Source: Pelagomonas calceolata (Eukaryota; Sar; Pelagophyceae; Pelagomonadales; Pelagomonadaceae). Taken from it: a DNA stretch of 64,000 bases. This document shows, piece by piece, positions 26,965 to 37,046 of this stretch. The position numbers were made by a program, and so were the translations under genes. The stretch's first letter is position 1, and every line of letters begins with the position of its first letter. Below the pieces are notes generated by a model. It searched no databases and was not told where the DNA came from. It saw only the letters and a list, made by a program, of their open reading frames with translations. The stretch spans positions 558,001-622,000 of the forward strand of contig CAKKNE010000005.1 in NCBI GenBank assembly GCA_918797485.1. Reading direction: 5' to 3'.

Positions 26965-27639
26965 TTACTTCTCCCCCTTCTCCTCGGGGTTGAGCTTTCG
27001 CCGGAACGTGAACGCCCAGCCCGCCGCGGTGTCGCGCTCCTGATTGGTAACGACGGAGAAATCCAGCTGCCCGACCAGAGGACAGACCGTGATGACGTAG
27101 CTCCGGTAGTGCTTTTTTTCTTCAATCGGATTGCCAAATAAAGATAATTTCTTGAGCTTTGGCAGTTCGCCCAATCTTTTCACCTGCTTCAGATCAGAAA
27201 TTCTGTTCGCTTGTAGATTCAAAACTTGGAGCGACGGCATGCACTTGAAGCAGTCGCCAAACACTCTGATGTTATTGAAGGACAGGTCGATCCACCGGAT
27301 CATCGACAGATCGGCTACCACATGAGACAGTGCCATTTCCAAAGATGGCGGCGGTCCCAGATCTACTCCTTGCTCATCGACGACGTTCGCACCCTCTCCA
27401 CACAACTCCACTATACTATTGTTGTTCAGTCTTATGGAGGAGTGCTTGAGCTTGCGTGGACCCGGTTCTTGGGGCGCGTTCGCGCCGGCCGGCGGGTGGC
27501 ACAAAAACACTGCTTTTTCAACATCAACTAACGACTCCATCTCCATGAAGCTCAGGTTCATCTGGTAGTACTTGCTTTCTTTGCGGCTGGGCTTGATCAG
27601 GTGCCATCCAGACTTGTCGATCTCGCCGCGCACGCCCAT
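26965..27639 (-). CDS. LRRC51: LRRC51-type leucine-rich repeat protein
   Basis: A 224-residue protein from ATG at 27639. The LRR run reads IRLNNNSIVEL, MIRWIDLSFNNIRVFGDCFK, MPSLQVLNLQANRISDLKQV, LPKLKKLSLFGNPIEEKKHY, then the cap RSYVITVCPLVGQLDFSVVT. The cap with G-N-P and DFS-V-T matches vertebrate LRRC51, a protein associated with ciliated cells. With IFT52 in the same window this hints at a flagellum. The longer upstream frame lacks a credible ATG context. It is head-to-head with NAA25; the 464 bp between (27640-28103) contain no full promoter motif. Confidence 0.85.
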   Translation of the reverse strand: MGVRGEIDKSGWHLIKPSRKESKYYQMNLSFMEMESLVDVEKAVFLCHPPAGANAPQEPGPRKLKHSSIRLNNNSIVELCGEGANVVDEQGVDLGPPPSLEMALSHVVADLSMIRWIDLSFNNIRVFGDCFKCMPSLQVLNLQANRISDLKQVKRLGELPKLKKLSLFGNPIEEKKHYRSYVITVCPLVGQLDFSVVTNQERDTAAGWAFTFRRKLNPEEKGEK

Positions 27640-28103
27640 GGTTGGTTGGAGGGGCTGCCTCGGCGCGCTTAAATGATTGTGTCGGCTGCCTCGACGGCGT
27701 GCTGGGGTCGGCGGTCGGCCTGGCGCCGCAGCGCGCCTCCTCTGCCACTCTGCGGCGCTAGCTCTCGGAGTTTGAGCGTCGCGCGGACGGCTGCGTCTCA
27801 GACCCATCTCCTGCCCGCCGCGAGAGCTCTCTGCGCACGCTGCGAGCGCACGCATTAAAACCCGCACGATACAGAGACGAGCTCGCCTCCGCTGGCCATT
27901 GGGCTACCGCTGCCGCTGTGCTCGGTAACGACTTGCTTTTGAGTGCTCAAGGGGCGCTGGTGCATCGCGAGAACCGCTGGGCATCGCTAAGCATCGCTGC
28001 GTGCAAAACCAGCTTGGGAGAGCGCTGTAACTCGCCGTCGTCGCACGGTCCGCGCGCCGCGCCATACCTCGAAGAGGCAGCGCCGGCAGAGCTACGGGCA
28101 GCC

Positions 28104-30584
28104 ATGGAAGCGCCCCAGCGCGTCTACGACGCCTTGGACGCGCGGAACTACAAGGCCGCCCTCAAGCTCTGCGACAAGAACGCCAAAAAGAACCCTGTAT
28201 TGGCTGCTTTACGATGCCTCACATTACAAAGGATGCGGCGCCTGTCGGAGGCCGCGGAGGCGTGCAACGAGCTTGTGACGAAGGGCTACACGGACGAGAA
28301 CGTCCTGGCACCCCTGACGATGTGCCTCAACGCTCTGAACCGAGACGGCGAAGCCACAACGTTGTGGGCGCACGCGTATCAGCAGAAGCCCGCCGATGCG
28401 TCGCTAGGTCGTCGAGTGTGTGCGGCGCATGCGAGACAACAAGACTGGCCGCACGTCCGGTCCGTAGCTGCTGCCTTGTATAAGAGCACCAAAGACGTTT
28501 CGTATTTGCGACGCTTCGCGGCCGCCGCATTGGTCGAGGCGACGGCGACGCCAGCACCACCGACGAAGCTCTTAACGCTCAAGCTAGGAGACAAGATGTT
28601 GGAGCGATGTATCGACGAGTCCGGCGGTTATGGCAGGTGTAGCGCGGAAGATGTGGAGCTCTTGGCATCGTTGCGCGAAGCGCGAGGAGATTATCCAGGA
28701 GCGGCCCACTGCATCCGGCAGGCGCGCGACGGCCTCGCGTCGCAAACGGAAGGCGATTTCATACGAAGGCCGACCGAGCGGAACTTGATGCGAGACGAGG
28801 CCGCGTACTTGCTGAGAGGGCGGGCTGTGGATGAAGCTAGACAGTTGTACGAAGCCCTGTTGGACGATCAGGACGACTGGGCCTCGTACGAGGGGTATGT
28901 AAAGTGCAGCAAGACTCTTGAAAAGGAAGATGACGCGCTACGGAAGCTCGACGCCCTCGCAACACAAAGGCCGAAGCACCGCGGGCCTAGATTAGCGTCG
29001 TTGTTGCTCGTGGACGGCGATGCTTTACAAGATAGAATCCTGAGATATATTGAAACGCACGCTTCCTCTCCCTCATTGTTCGACGACCTCGAGACGTCGC
29101 TGCGACGCGTCCAATCACTCCCATTGACCGTGGAGGGCCCGCCTCGGAAACAAGCGTCATTACTATGCATGCGCCGGTTTTTGAGTGACGACGTACCTGT
29201 TGAGCAATGTCTGTCAATCATCAAGGGTGACGATACGTCAGCGTCATCAGACGCGGCCTGCGTCCTGGCCTGCACCTTACAAGACGCAGGAAATAAGGTA
29301 GATGCGTGTCGAGTACTGTACAGCGCCCATGCGCGCGACGAGGGAAACGCTCGAGTGACGCTCGCCTTCGTCGACGCCTTACAATCTATTGGGGCAGGCG
29401 AAGCAGCTCTACGAACGTACGCCTCGCTCGGCGTGAAGCAGATCCAGCTCGATAGCTTGGGGCACTTGATTACGCCGTGGGCCGCGTCTAGTGGCTTTTG
29501 GGCCGAAGTGTCTTTGCACTGTCGCAACGTGCTCCATGTGCACGACGGGTGTAGGCGAGATTCGCGCGAATTTGCTCATAGAGCACTGGACTGCTGCAAC
29601 GGGGCCCGAGCGGCGGAAATCTGGCAGTTTCAACGCGATAAATTAGACCGCTCGACGACGAAGCTCTGGGCTAGATGCGAGCTCATAGGCCTCGACCTCG
29701 TATTGCAGTGCCACTCCGCTACCAAGGTTGTGGAGCTATTACCTCAGTGGGAAACGGGCCCGCGCCTCGACGACGTCTCTGACGATGAGACGTTCGAGCG
29801 GGTCTTCGGGTCCCTGAATATTGATGTACGAGCGAGGCCGGCCTGGACCCATTCTACGAGTGATGGGGAGCGCTCGTCGCGTCAAAAGTTTGTCTTTCGG
29901 AACTCTAGTGCTTATCATTTAGCTACCAGGGAATTACTTGCGGCCCTATTAACGGACAGGCAGGCGAACGCGCCTTTGGTGGATCGGGTTTTGGCATCTA
30001 TAAGGGGTGCCATCTCCGACAAACTAGAACAGAGCTGTGTGGACGCGGTGCTATCTGCGTACGAAGCTGCCTCGGCGTTTAAAAGTGACAGAGATACTTC
30101 TACAAAGCTCTTCGACGTCGTGTCTGAGAAAATAGCTGATGTCGCTACTTTATTGGAGGCGTTGGACCCCGCTTCAACTGTAGAGGCTTGTCACACGAGG
30201 CTGAGGAGCGCCGCGGTCGTCCTGGAACGGACGGCGCCTCTGTTAGTAGTGTTGTGCTTTGCCGACGACGCGTCATCAAAAAAGAAGAAGGCCAAGGGCA
30301 AGAAGGGCAAGCGAGAGAAGGAGGCGGAGCCCGCGTGGCGCCTCGCTTTGTCAAAAGCTCTATCTTCATTTTTAACGCTGCTCACGGCGCTGAAGACGTC
30401 TCTGAAACGCGACCAGACGGACGAGGACGCCCCGGCGGAATTACCGGAAGAGAGTGTTTTACCGGAGGACGGGAGTCGACAGGAGGTCGCGAAGCTCCTG
30501 GGCGCCGCGCGCCGCGTGTCCCTCGACCGGTTGCTAGGCGTCTGCGGCGACAAGCTGGCCGCGTTACAAGGTAGGATACGTTAA
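28104..30584 (+). CDS. NAA25: NAA25, auxiliary subunit of N-terminal acetyltransferase B
   Basis: An 826-residue TPR-type protein. The start RVYDALDARNYKAALKLCDK and RLSEAAEACNELVTKGYTDE match the NAA25/Mdm20 head; RPKHRGPRLASLLL is the family's conserved RGPxLAxL string. The long middle is helical repeats, and a Lys-rich patch (KKKKAKGKKGKREKEAE) lies near the end. NAA25 anchors the catalytic NAA20 to ribosomes, so that proteins starting Met-Asp/Glu/Asn/Gln are acetylated. ATG at 28104 fits the family start. Its stop is 6 bp from the convergent stop at 30591. Confidence 0.88.
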   Translation: MEAPQRVYDALDARNYKAALKLCDKNAKKNPVLAALRCLTLQRMRRLSEAAEACNELVTKGYTDENVLAPLTMCLNALNRDGEATTLWAHAYQQKPADASLGRRVCAAHARQQDWPHVRSVAAALYKSTKDVSYLRRFAAAALVEATATPAPPTKLLTLKLGDKMLERCIDESGGYGRCSAEDVELLASLREARGDYPGAAHCIRQARDGLASQTEGDFIRRPTERNLMRDEAAYLLRGRAVDEARQLYEALLDDQDDWASYEGYVKCSKTLEKEDDALRKLDALATQRPKHRGPRLASLLLVDGDALQDRILRYIETHASSPSLFDDLETSLRRVQSLPLTVEGPPRKQASLLCMRRFLSDDVPVEQCLSIIKGDDTSASSDAACVLACTLQDAGNKVDACRVLYSAHARDEGNARVTLAFVDALQSIGAGEAALRTYASLGVKQIQLDSLGHLITPWAASSGFWAEVSLHCRNVLHVHDGCRRDSREFAHRALDCCNGARAAEIWQFQRDKLDRSTTKLWARCELIGLDLVLQCHSATKVVELLPQWETGPRLDDVSDDETFERVFGSLNIDVRARPAWTHSTSDGERSSRQKFVFRNSSAYHLATRELLAALLTDRQANAPLVDRVLASIRGAISDKLEQSCVDAVLSAYEAASAFKSDRDTSTKLFDVVSEKIADVATLLEALDPASTVEACHTRLRSAAVVLERTAPLLVVLCFADDASSKKKKAKGKKGKREKEAEPAWRLALSKALSSFLTLLTALKTSLKRDQTDEDAPAELPEESVLPEDGSRQEVAKLLGAARRVSLDRLLGVCGDKLAALQGRIR

Positions 30585-30590
30585 CACATG

Positions 30591-32252
30591 TTACTCAGAG
30601 ATATCCCCGCCATTGACCACGTTCAGGAAGGCCTGGTACGTGCCGAGCGTTCCTCCGATCACACCTATAAGGATCGTCATTCCGTCCGCGACGCACTCCC
30701 ACCCACCTTTCTCGCGCGGACACTTTCTATTGATCAACGCAGGCGCGATCAGCGATAATATCGAACCCGTCAGCGCGCCCAACAGCGCGATCAGCGCGCC
30801 CAAATCGGGCACCGCCACGGCAGCCAAGAAAGTACCTAAAACAACTCCAAGGCGGAAGAAGACCCTAGGCCAGGTCATGACCTTCCTTTTGGCGGTCGCC
30901 TCCGGGACCGCGCGCGGACTCACCGGCTCGCCCACCTCAGTATTGGCGGGCTCGCGCCGCTTCGCGAGCTCGACATCAACTAAATTGTCGAACTCGGGGT
31001 CGGACTTCGCCTCGTCCTTCGTCAAGGGATTCGTGGAGGTGGGCGTCTCCGGCGTCGATGTGTCGGGCGTTTCCAGCAACGGCGTCACCGACGGCCTCTT
31101 GACCACGGGAGACGACGTCTTGACCTCGTCCAGCTCATCATCCCCAGCACACTCGTCGTCGGCCGCGTGCATGGGGTTCCCCACGTCGTCGGCGGAGTGC
31201 ACGTCGGAATGTTTTTTTACGTAGGAAGGACGTCGCAATTCAACTCCATCCTCCGTGCTCACGAGGTGCCTTCTTCGTCTTTTCCGCTCCCGGAAGAAGA
31301 AGGACGCCTCCAGCAGCTCCATGGACGGAAATAATTGAATGGGAAACGTGAAGATCACGGCGACGACGGTACACACGTTCGCGACGACAGGGCCTGCGGC
31401 CTCGAGTGACGACGCGTGGTCGTGGCTCGCGATCTCCGCCGTAATACTACCAGATTGGACGTCGGGCCAGGCCGCGTAACAGAACGCGCCGACCGTCGCG
31501 TAGCACGCCACGACGACCGACATCCCCCCGTAGAGGATGGGCCAGACGTCGTCCGCATGGCGCAGCGCGTTCTCCACCGGTAACATGTTGCACACGCCCT
31601 CGAACGAGTAGACGACCGTGCCAAAAAACAAGGGTAGCGTCGCGGGCTTCGCGACGGCATATTGTCTAGAGGTAGACGCGTCCTGGCGCATGGCCGCCGC
31701 CGCACTGAATAAAACGATGCCGATGGCCAGGAAGATCAATGCGTTGGCCAATGCGGCAAATTTAGCTAATCCTTTCACGGACTTGAGGAGGGCCAAAGAG
31801 CCATACACGGGAAAGATGCACAGAGCTAATAAACGAACACCGATATGTTCCCGCTCCTTCCTCGGCAGTAAGGCGCGCATGTTCTCGCCAAAAAAGTCAA
31901 AGTACACGGCACAGACGCCGAGCTGGACGATGTGCACCAGCACCTCGACGAGCATGCGGCCGTACTTGCCCAGCGCCCGTTCCGCGACATCAGCATAAGT
32001 TGTGGTTTTGTGGACCCTCCCGCCGGGCGTCGGCGGCGCGTCGTTCGTGTTATAGTAGCGCTTGCACAGGACTAGGGTGCGTAGATTCAGCGTCACGCCG
32101 ACGGCCAGGGTTAACAGAGTCACCAACCCTAGTTCCAACCCGGCGTTCTGGAAGGCCAAGGGTAACGAGAGGCACCCGGGTCCAACAAACGCTTTAATGA
32201 AGTACAACAGCGCGGCGTTCTTCGACGCGCCGGGCGCGGCGCCGCCGGCCAT
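30591..32252 (-). CDS. Amino-acid/auxin permease (AAAP) family transporter
   Basis: A 553-residue membrane protein. The first helix LLYFIKAFVGPGCLSLPLAF is the family signature; later helices include LVEVLVHIVQLGVCAVYFDF, LPLFFGTVVYSFEGVCNMLP with the family's FEG, and VVAVIFTFPIQLFPSMELLE. It is close to the vacuolar AVT3/PAT type of proton-coupled amino-acid transporters. A hydrophilic loop of about 130 residues (acidic, Ser/Thr/Pro-rich, 30,900-31,270) is inserted before the last three helices, unusual in length and likely a regulatory cytosolic loop. Confidence 0.88.
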   Translation of the reverse strand: MAGGAAPGASKNAALLYFIKAFVGPGCLSLPLAFQNAGLELGLVTLLTLAVGVTLNLRTLVLCKRYYNTNDAPPTPGGRVHKTTTYADVAERALGKYGRMLVEVLVHIVQLGVCAVYFDFFGENMRALLPRKEREHIGVRLLALCIFPVYGSLALLKSVKGLAKFAALANALIFLAIGIVLFSAAAAMRQDASTSRQYAVAKPATLPLFFGTVVYSFEGVCNMLPVENALRHADDVWPILYGGMSVVVACYATVGAFCYAAWPDVQSGSITAEIASHDHASSLEAAGPVVANVCTVVAVIFTFPIQLFPSMELLEASFFFRERKRRRRHLVSTEDGVELRRPSYVKKHSDVHSADDVGNPMHAADDECAGDDELDEVKTSSPVVKRPSVTPLLETPDTSTPETPTSTNPLTKDEAKSDPEFDNLVDVELAKRREPANTEVGEPVSPRAVPEATAKRKVMTWPRVFFRLGVVLGTFLAAVAVPDLGALIALLGALTGSILSLIAPALINRKCPREKGGWECVADGMTILIGVIGGTLGTYQAFLNVVNGGDISE

Positions 32253-32969
32253 CGGTCACTGGTGCGCCGGCGCCGGGAGCGATGCGACGGTCGGCGCGCA
32301 CTTGTCGGCGCAGCCCGGCGAGCGCTGCCGGTCGGCCTTCCGCGTCGACGACGTTGGCCGTGGTCGGCCGACCTCCTGCGCAGCGGGAGGCTGGCGCAAC
32401 GCAGTGCTCAAGCCTTGTGCTGAGTTTCCAGAGATCTTAACCAATGCGTTATGATCGCTGACACACACACACACCGATGACAGGCTCCAATGCCCAAAAA
32501 AAGTTAATAGCCAAAAAGGGCCAAAAAACAAAAAAACAAAAAAACAACATACCGGGTTTTGATTGAACAGAAAGAGCCCTAGCTGCGCGACGGAAGCAGC
32601 ACAAGACACAGTATACACAGTATTAACAACAACCGAGGACGTGTGTGCTGCCGGCGCACCGGCCGTACCGCGAGCGCGGGCCGGCCTACTAACCTATGTT
32701 TCTCCGTACCGCGTGCCTTCCGCCGCCGCGCGGGGAAGAGTGGGGCTTATTTTCCTCCGAGCCGCACTTGACGCGCGACGGACGCCCGGTTCGCGACGCG
32801 CGTGCGTTTTTTTCCAAAATACATATATACTATCTAGAAGAAAGCTACTGTGGACTTCGCACGACTGCTGCGCCACCGCGGATTTTTTGGATTCGTGATG
32901 TCAAAATGTCAAATGATGATAACAAAGATGCGCGCAGCGCGCTAACAGAGGCGACGAGTTCTTTTGAAG
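32253..32969. other. Divergent intergenic region with simple repeats
   Basis: 717 bp with no convincing gene. It has a CA run at 32460-32476 and an A-rich stretch with runs of seven A at 32495-32550, both unusual in this GC-rich sequence. No copy of the recurrent promoter motif. Confidence 0.6.
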
Positions 32970-35900
32970 ATGCTGCGTGCCCTTGTTAGCGCTGTGTTGT
33001 CCGTGACCAGCGCGCTGCCGCTGCGGGCCCCCGCGCGCGGCCCCATTCTGGGCAGCTGCCTGAAACCTTGGAAGGGCTGCCCCGAGGGCGGCTCCCTGAG
33101 CGGCTCCCGGCTCGGTTTCGCTGGTTTCTCCGAGGTCATGGCCATGTACGACGGCAGCAAGTCCGACAAAAGCGGCAGCACGTGTGCGCCGCATGGCGAG
33201 AACGGCCTCGACCGCGCCGCCCCCAAGGCCCTGGCGACGAGCCCCGCCGCGACGGCGCTGCGCCAGCTCTACAAGAACCACGGGGCGGACGGCAGCACGT
33301 CCGACAAAAGCGGCAGCACGTGTGCGCCGCACGGCGAGAACGGCCTCGACCGCGCCGCCCCCAAGGCCCTGGCGACGAGCCCCGCCGCGACGGCGCTGCG
33401 CCAGCTCTACAACAACTACGGCGCGGACGGCCTCTACGCCGACGCGTTCGACTCCGAGACTATAAAAGGCGCGGCGACGACCGAGCTCGACCCGAACAAG
33501 TACCAGGCGGGCGGGGTGCACGCGCTCCACGCCGTCGAGCAGCCTGTTTCTGGCACCATGATGCCGTTTGCGGCCCCGGGCGCGACCAATGGAGGCGGCA
33601 GCGCGAACGAGCTGCAAACAGGCATCGACGTCTTGGACGTCGCGTCCGCCGAGCTGGCGCCTACGCCCGGCACCACGATGCAGTTCAAGGGCGGCGTCGA
33701 CGAAGAAGAAGCGGCCCAGAGCTACCTTGGGCGGACTTCCTGGTGCCTCTTCCAGGTACTCGCTTCGGTGGTTCCGCGGCGCAGTAGCTCGGCGATGGGA
33801 GCGGCCTGGCGCTCGTCCATCGTCGGCTACCTGCTTATTTGGGGGGACGTTACCCATGTGGCGGCGGAGACTTCGGTCCGCGGCGGCAGCGGCCGCAGCG
33901 ACGACAACACCAAGTCCAAAACCAAGACCAATAACGCACCGCGCGCGCCGGCGGGAGGCCTCGCGCAGCGGCGCGCGCTCACGGGCTATGTGATGGACAA
34001 CGATAGCATTAGAACGGCGGTGACGACTTGGTTTGACGACCAGTCCGCCGCCGAGGCGGTCTACGGGCACATTTCGACTTGGGAGACTTCCGGGGTGACG
34101 GACATGTCGGGGTTGTTTTGCGTGCGGCAGGATATGGACGACGACTGGTACAACGATTGCATCAATGCAGATGCGTCCTTCAACGAGGACATCGGCGCGT
34201 GGGACACCTCCGGCGTCACGACGATGCACATGATGTTCGCCCACGCCTACGCCTTCGACCAGGACATTAGCTCGTGGGACACCTCTGGGGTCACGAGGAT
34301 GGACTACATGTTCTATGAAGCCTTGGCCTTCGACCAGGACATCGGCGATTGGGTGGTCCACAGTGTCATGAGCATGGAAGGGATGTTTCAGGAAGCCTGG
34401 TCCTTCGACCAGGACCTCGGCTGGTGCGTGGACGCGTACCTCGACGAGGCGTTCTCCGAGACCCGGTGCGCGTCGACGTCGTGCGGCGTCAAGGTGGGAC
34501 AATTTGTAACTGCGAGCGGCAGCTGCGAGTCTACCTACGCGCCGACTGCGTACTACGACGGCGTGCATCACACAGACGTAAGCATCCGCACGGCCGTGAC
34601 GGCTTGGTTGAGCGACGCGACGGCCGCCGAGGCGACGTACGGCCACATTTCCACGTGGGAGACTGGGGGGGTGACGGACATGTCGTATTTGTTTTGCGTG
34701 CGGCAGAGTTGGATGGACAGCGATTCACATTACGACGATTGCGTCTTATCAACGTCGTCCTTCAACGAGGACATCGGCGCGTGGGACACCTCCGGCGTCA
34801 AAAGGATGGACTACATGTTCTTCTTAGCCTCGGCGTTCGACCAACCGCTGAACGACTGGCGGGTTGACAAGGTCACGGATATGAGCGGGATGTTCGCCGG
34901 CGCCTCGGTCTTCGACCAGGACATCAGTGCATGGGACACCTCGGGCGTCAGGAGCATGGGGGACATGTTCGGCGGCGCCTACGCCTTCAACCAGGACCTC
35001 GGCTGGTGCGTGGACGACGACGTTGACTTTGCGTATTCCGATGGGGAAGGCTCCACCTTTCAAGCTGCTTTCTCTTATACCCAGTGCGAGTTGACGTATT
35101 GTGGCGTCGTGCAAATGGACAACTGCCCGATCACGGGCTACGTCATGGACGACGATAGCATTAGAACGGCCGTCGCGGCATGGGCCTCGGACGCTGCGAC
35201 CGCCGAGGCGACGTACGGCCACATCTCGACGTGGGCGACTGGGGGGGTGACGGACATGTCGCACTTGTTTTGCGTGCGGCAGGATTATATGGACGATCCT
35301 GATGAGGCGGAATATTATGAATCCTGTGTGCTTCCGGCATCTGCTGCGTCCTTCAACGAGGACATCGGCGCGTGGGACACCTCTGGCGTAACGAGGATGT
35401 ACGGGATGTTCGCCTTCGCCTCGGCGTTCAACCGAGACATTGGTGGTTGGGCGGTTCACAGCGTCACAACGATGGAGGAGATGTTCGAAAGCGCCTTGGC
35501 CTTCGACCAGGACCTCGGCTGGTGCGTGGACGACGACGTGGACCTTCACCTAGCGTTTCGCTACACCCCGTGCGCGTCGACGTTGTGCGGTGTCTCGTGG
35601 GGCGGCTGCGACATCCCGAGCAATGGTAATGTCATGGCCAACGGGAAGATCAGAATTGCAGTTGCAGCGTGGCTCTCCGACGCCACGGCAGCCGAGGCGA
35701 CGTACGGCCACATCTCGACGTGGAGGACCGACAAGGTGACGGACACGTCAGGTTTGTTCAGAGAAAAGACCTCATTCAACGACGAAATCGGCGCGTGGGA
35801 CACCTCCGGCGTTACGAAGATGCACTGGATGTTCGACGAGGCCTGGGCGTTCAACCAACCAATTGGCAACTGGCGTGTCGACAACGTCATGGATATGAAC

Positions 35901-37028
35901 GGCATGTTCTTCCGCGCCTATGCCTTTAACCAAGACATCGGTGATTGGGCGGTCCAAAGCGTCAAGGACTTTACGGAAATGTTCGGCGGGGCCTCGTCTT
36001 TTAACCAATACATCGGTGATTGGGCGGTCCACAGCGTCACTGACATAAGCTACATGTTCGAGGGCGCCTCGGCCTTCGACCAGGACCTCGGCTGGTGCGT
36101 GGACAACGACGTGAGCCTGGAAGGCGCGTTCTCCGAGACCCAGTGCGAGTCGACGTCGTGCGGCATCGTGCAAATGGACAACTGCCCGATCACGGGCTAC
36201 CCGATCACGAGCTACGCCATGGACGACAGTAGCATTAGAACGGCGGTGACGACTTGGTTCTATGACCCGAGTGCTGCCGAGGCGACGTACGGCCACATTT
36301 CGACATGGGAGACATCGGGGGTGACGGACATGTCGCTTTTGTTCTACGACTCCAGTAGGAATATAGCCAGGCCCTTTAACGAGGACATCGGCGCGTGGGA
36401 CACTTCCGGTGTTACGACGATGAGGAAGATGTTCGCTGCCGCCAGGGCCTTCGACCAGGACATCAGCGCCTGGAGCGTCGACAACGTCAGGGACATGAAC
36501 CAGATGTTCCGCGAAGCCTCGTCTTTTAACCAGGACCTCGGCTGGTGCGTGGACGACGGCGTGATAGGTAACTCGGCGTTCTCTGGCAGCGGGTGCTGCT
36601 CAACGTCCTGCGGCGTCGCTCAAAAGGACGAAACCGGTGACTGCCAAATCAAAAGAATATACAATCGAATAAAGGGAATTTTAAACGATTGTGACGACGA
36701 CGATGGGGCCACGGAACTTGTCATGTCAACGGGACTCGCTGCGATTGGAATCACGTTCACGGGGATCACCATCGCGGCGATCGCGAATGCGCTCCAGGAA
36801 CAATGCGCCCTGGGCCCCACGATCGTCTACGAGGCCGGCACGACGCACCCCTACTACATCACCCCCAACCTCTGCACCATCGGGACCAAGACCTTTTCGT
36901 CGGACAAGACAGTTCGCGACGCCTCGCCGCGCAAGGTCTGCCGCAAGTTCTGCGAGGCTGCATCGGAGAAGGGCAAACTGGCGCTCAAGCACGTCCAGGG
37001 CCTGACGTGCTACTGCAAGCGGGGGTAA
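32970..37028 (+). CDS. BspA-type (DUF285) repeat surface protein
   Basis: A 1352-residue protein starting with a signal peptide ([20 protein letters not shown]). Residues 61-152 are two near-identical 46-residue units ([20 protein letters not shown]...). A second hydrophobic segment ([20 protein letters not shown]) precedes five large modules, each opening with [35 protein letters not shown] and continuing as 24-26-residue repeats of the DUF285 kind ([20 protein letters not shown], [16 protein letters not shown]), closed by DLGWCVD and paired cysteines. A membrane helix follows ([20 protein letters not shown]), then a Cys-rich end. Such repeats occur in bacterial adhesins and Mycoplasma lipoproteins; here a cell-surface role is inferred. 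Confidence 0.85.
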   Translation: MLRALVSAVLSVTSALPLRAPARGPILGSCLKPWKGCPEGGSLSGSRLGFAGFSEVMAMYDGSKSDKSGSTCAPHGENGLDRAAPKALATSPAATALRQLYKNHGADGSTSDKSGSTCAPHGENGLDRAAPKALATSPAATALRQLYNNYGADGLYADAFDSETIKGAATTELDPNKYQAGGVHALHAVEQPVSGTMMPFAAPGATNGGGSANELQTGIDVLDVASAELAPTPGTTMQFKGGVDEEEAAQSYLGRTSWCLFQVLASVVPRRSSSAMGAAWRSSIVGYLLIWGDVTHVAAETSVRGGSGRSDDNTKSKTKTNNAPRAPAGGLAQRRALTGYVMDNDSIRTAVTTWFDDQSAAEAVYGHISTWETSGVTDMSGLFCVRQDMDDDWYNDCINADASFNEDIGAWDTSGVTTMHMMFAHAYAFDQDISSWDTSGVTRMDYMFYEALAFDQDIGDWVVHSVMSMEGMFQEAWSFDQDLGWCVDAYLDEAFSETRCASTSCGVKVGQFVTASGSCESTYAPTAYYDGVHHTDVSIRTAVTAWLSDATAAEATYGHISTWETGGVTDMSYLFCVRQSWMDSDSHYDDCVLSTSSFNEDIGAWDTSGVKRMDYMFFLASAFDQPLNDWRVDKVTDMSGMFAGASVFDQDISAWDTSGVRSMGDMFGGAYAFNQDLGWCVDDDVDFAYSDGEGSTFQAAFSYTQCELTYCGVVQMDNCPITGYVMDDDSIRTAVAAWASDAATAEATYGHISTWATGGVTDMSHLFCVRQDYMDDPDEAEYYESCVLPASAASFNEDIGAWDTSGVTRMYGMFAFASAFNRDIGGWAVHSVTTMEEMFESALAFDQDLGWCVDDDVDLHLAFRYTPCASTLCGVSWGGCDIPSNGNVMANGKIRIAVAAWLSDATAAEATYGHISTWRTDKVTDTSGLFREKTSFNDEIGAWDTSGVTKMHWMFDEAWAFNQPIGNWRVDNVMDMNGMFFRAYAFNQDIGDWAVQSVKDFTEMFGGASSFNQYIGDWAVHSVTDISYMFEGASAFDQDLGWCVDNDVSLEGAFSETQCESTSCGIVQMDNCPITGYPITSYAMDDSSIRTAVTTWFYDPSAAEATYGHISTWETSGVTDMSLLFYDSSRNIARPFNEDIGAWDTSGVTTMRKMFAAARAFDQDISAWSVDNVRDMNQMFREASSFNQDLGWCVDDGVIGNSAFSGSGCCSTSCGVAQKDETGDCQIKRIYNRIKGILNDCDDDDGATELVMSTGLAAIGITFTGITIAAIANALQEQCALGPTIVYEAGTTHPYYITPNLCTIGTKTFSSDKTVRDASPRKVCRKFCEAASEKGKLALKHVQGLTCYCKRG
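33150..33425 (+). repeat. Tandem 138-bp duplication in the BspA-type gene
   Basis: Units at 33150-33287 and 33288-33425 differ by only a handful of bases (Lys/Thr after DGS, YKNH versus YNNY near the end). The period is exactly 46 codons. A recent duplication or conversion. Confidence 0.9.
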
Positions 37029-37046
37029 CAAACACACTTATTAACA

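Noticed and set aside
32901-34646. Minus-strand open frame of 581 codons opposite the BspA-type gene
   Set aside because: It mirrors the repeats (VLVEGxG units) and lacks known folds; the plus-strand protein has signal peptide, caps and family repeats.
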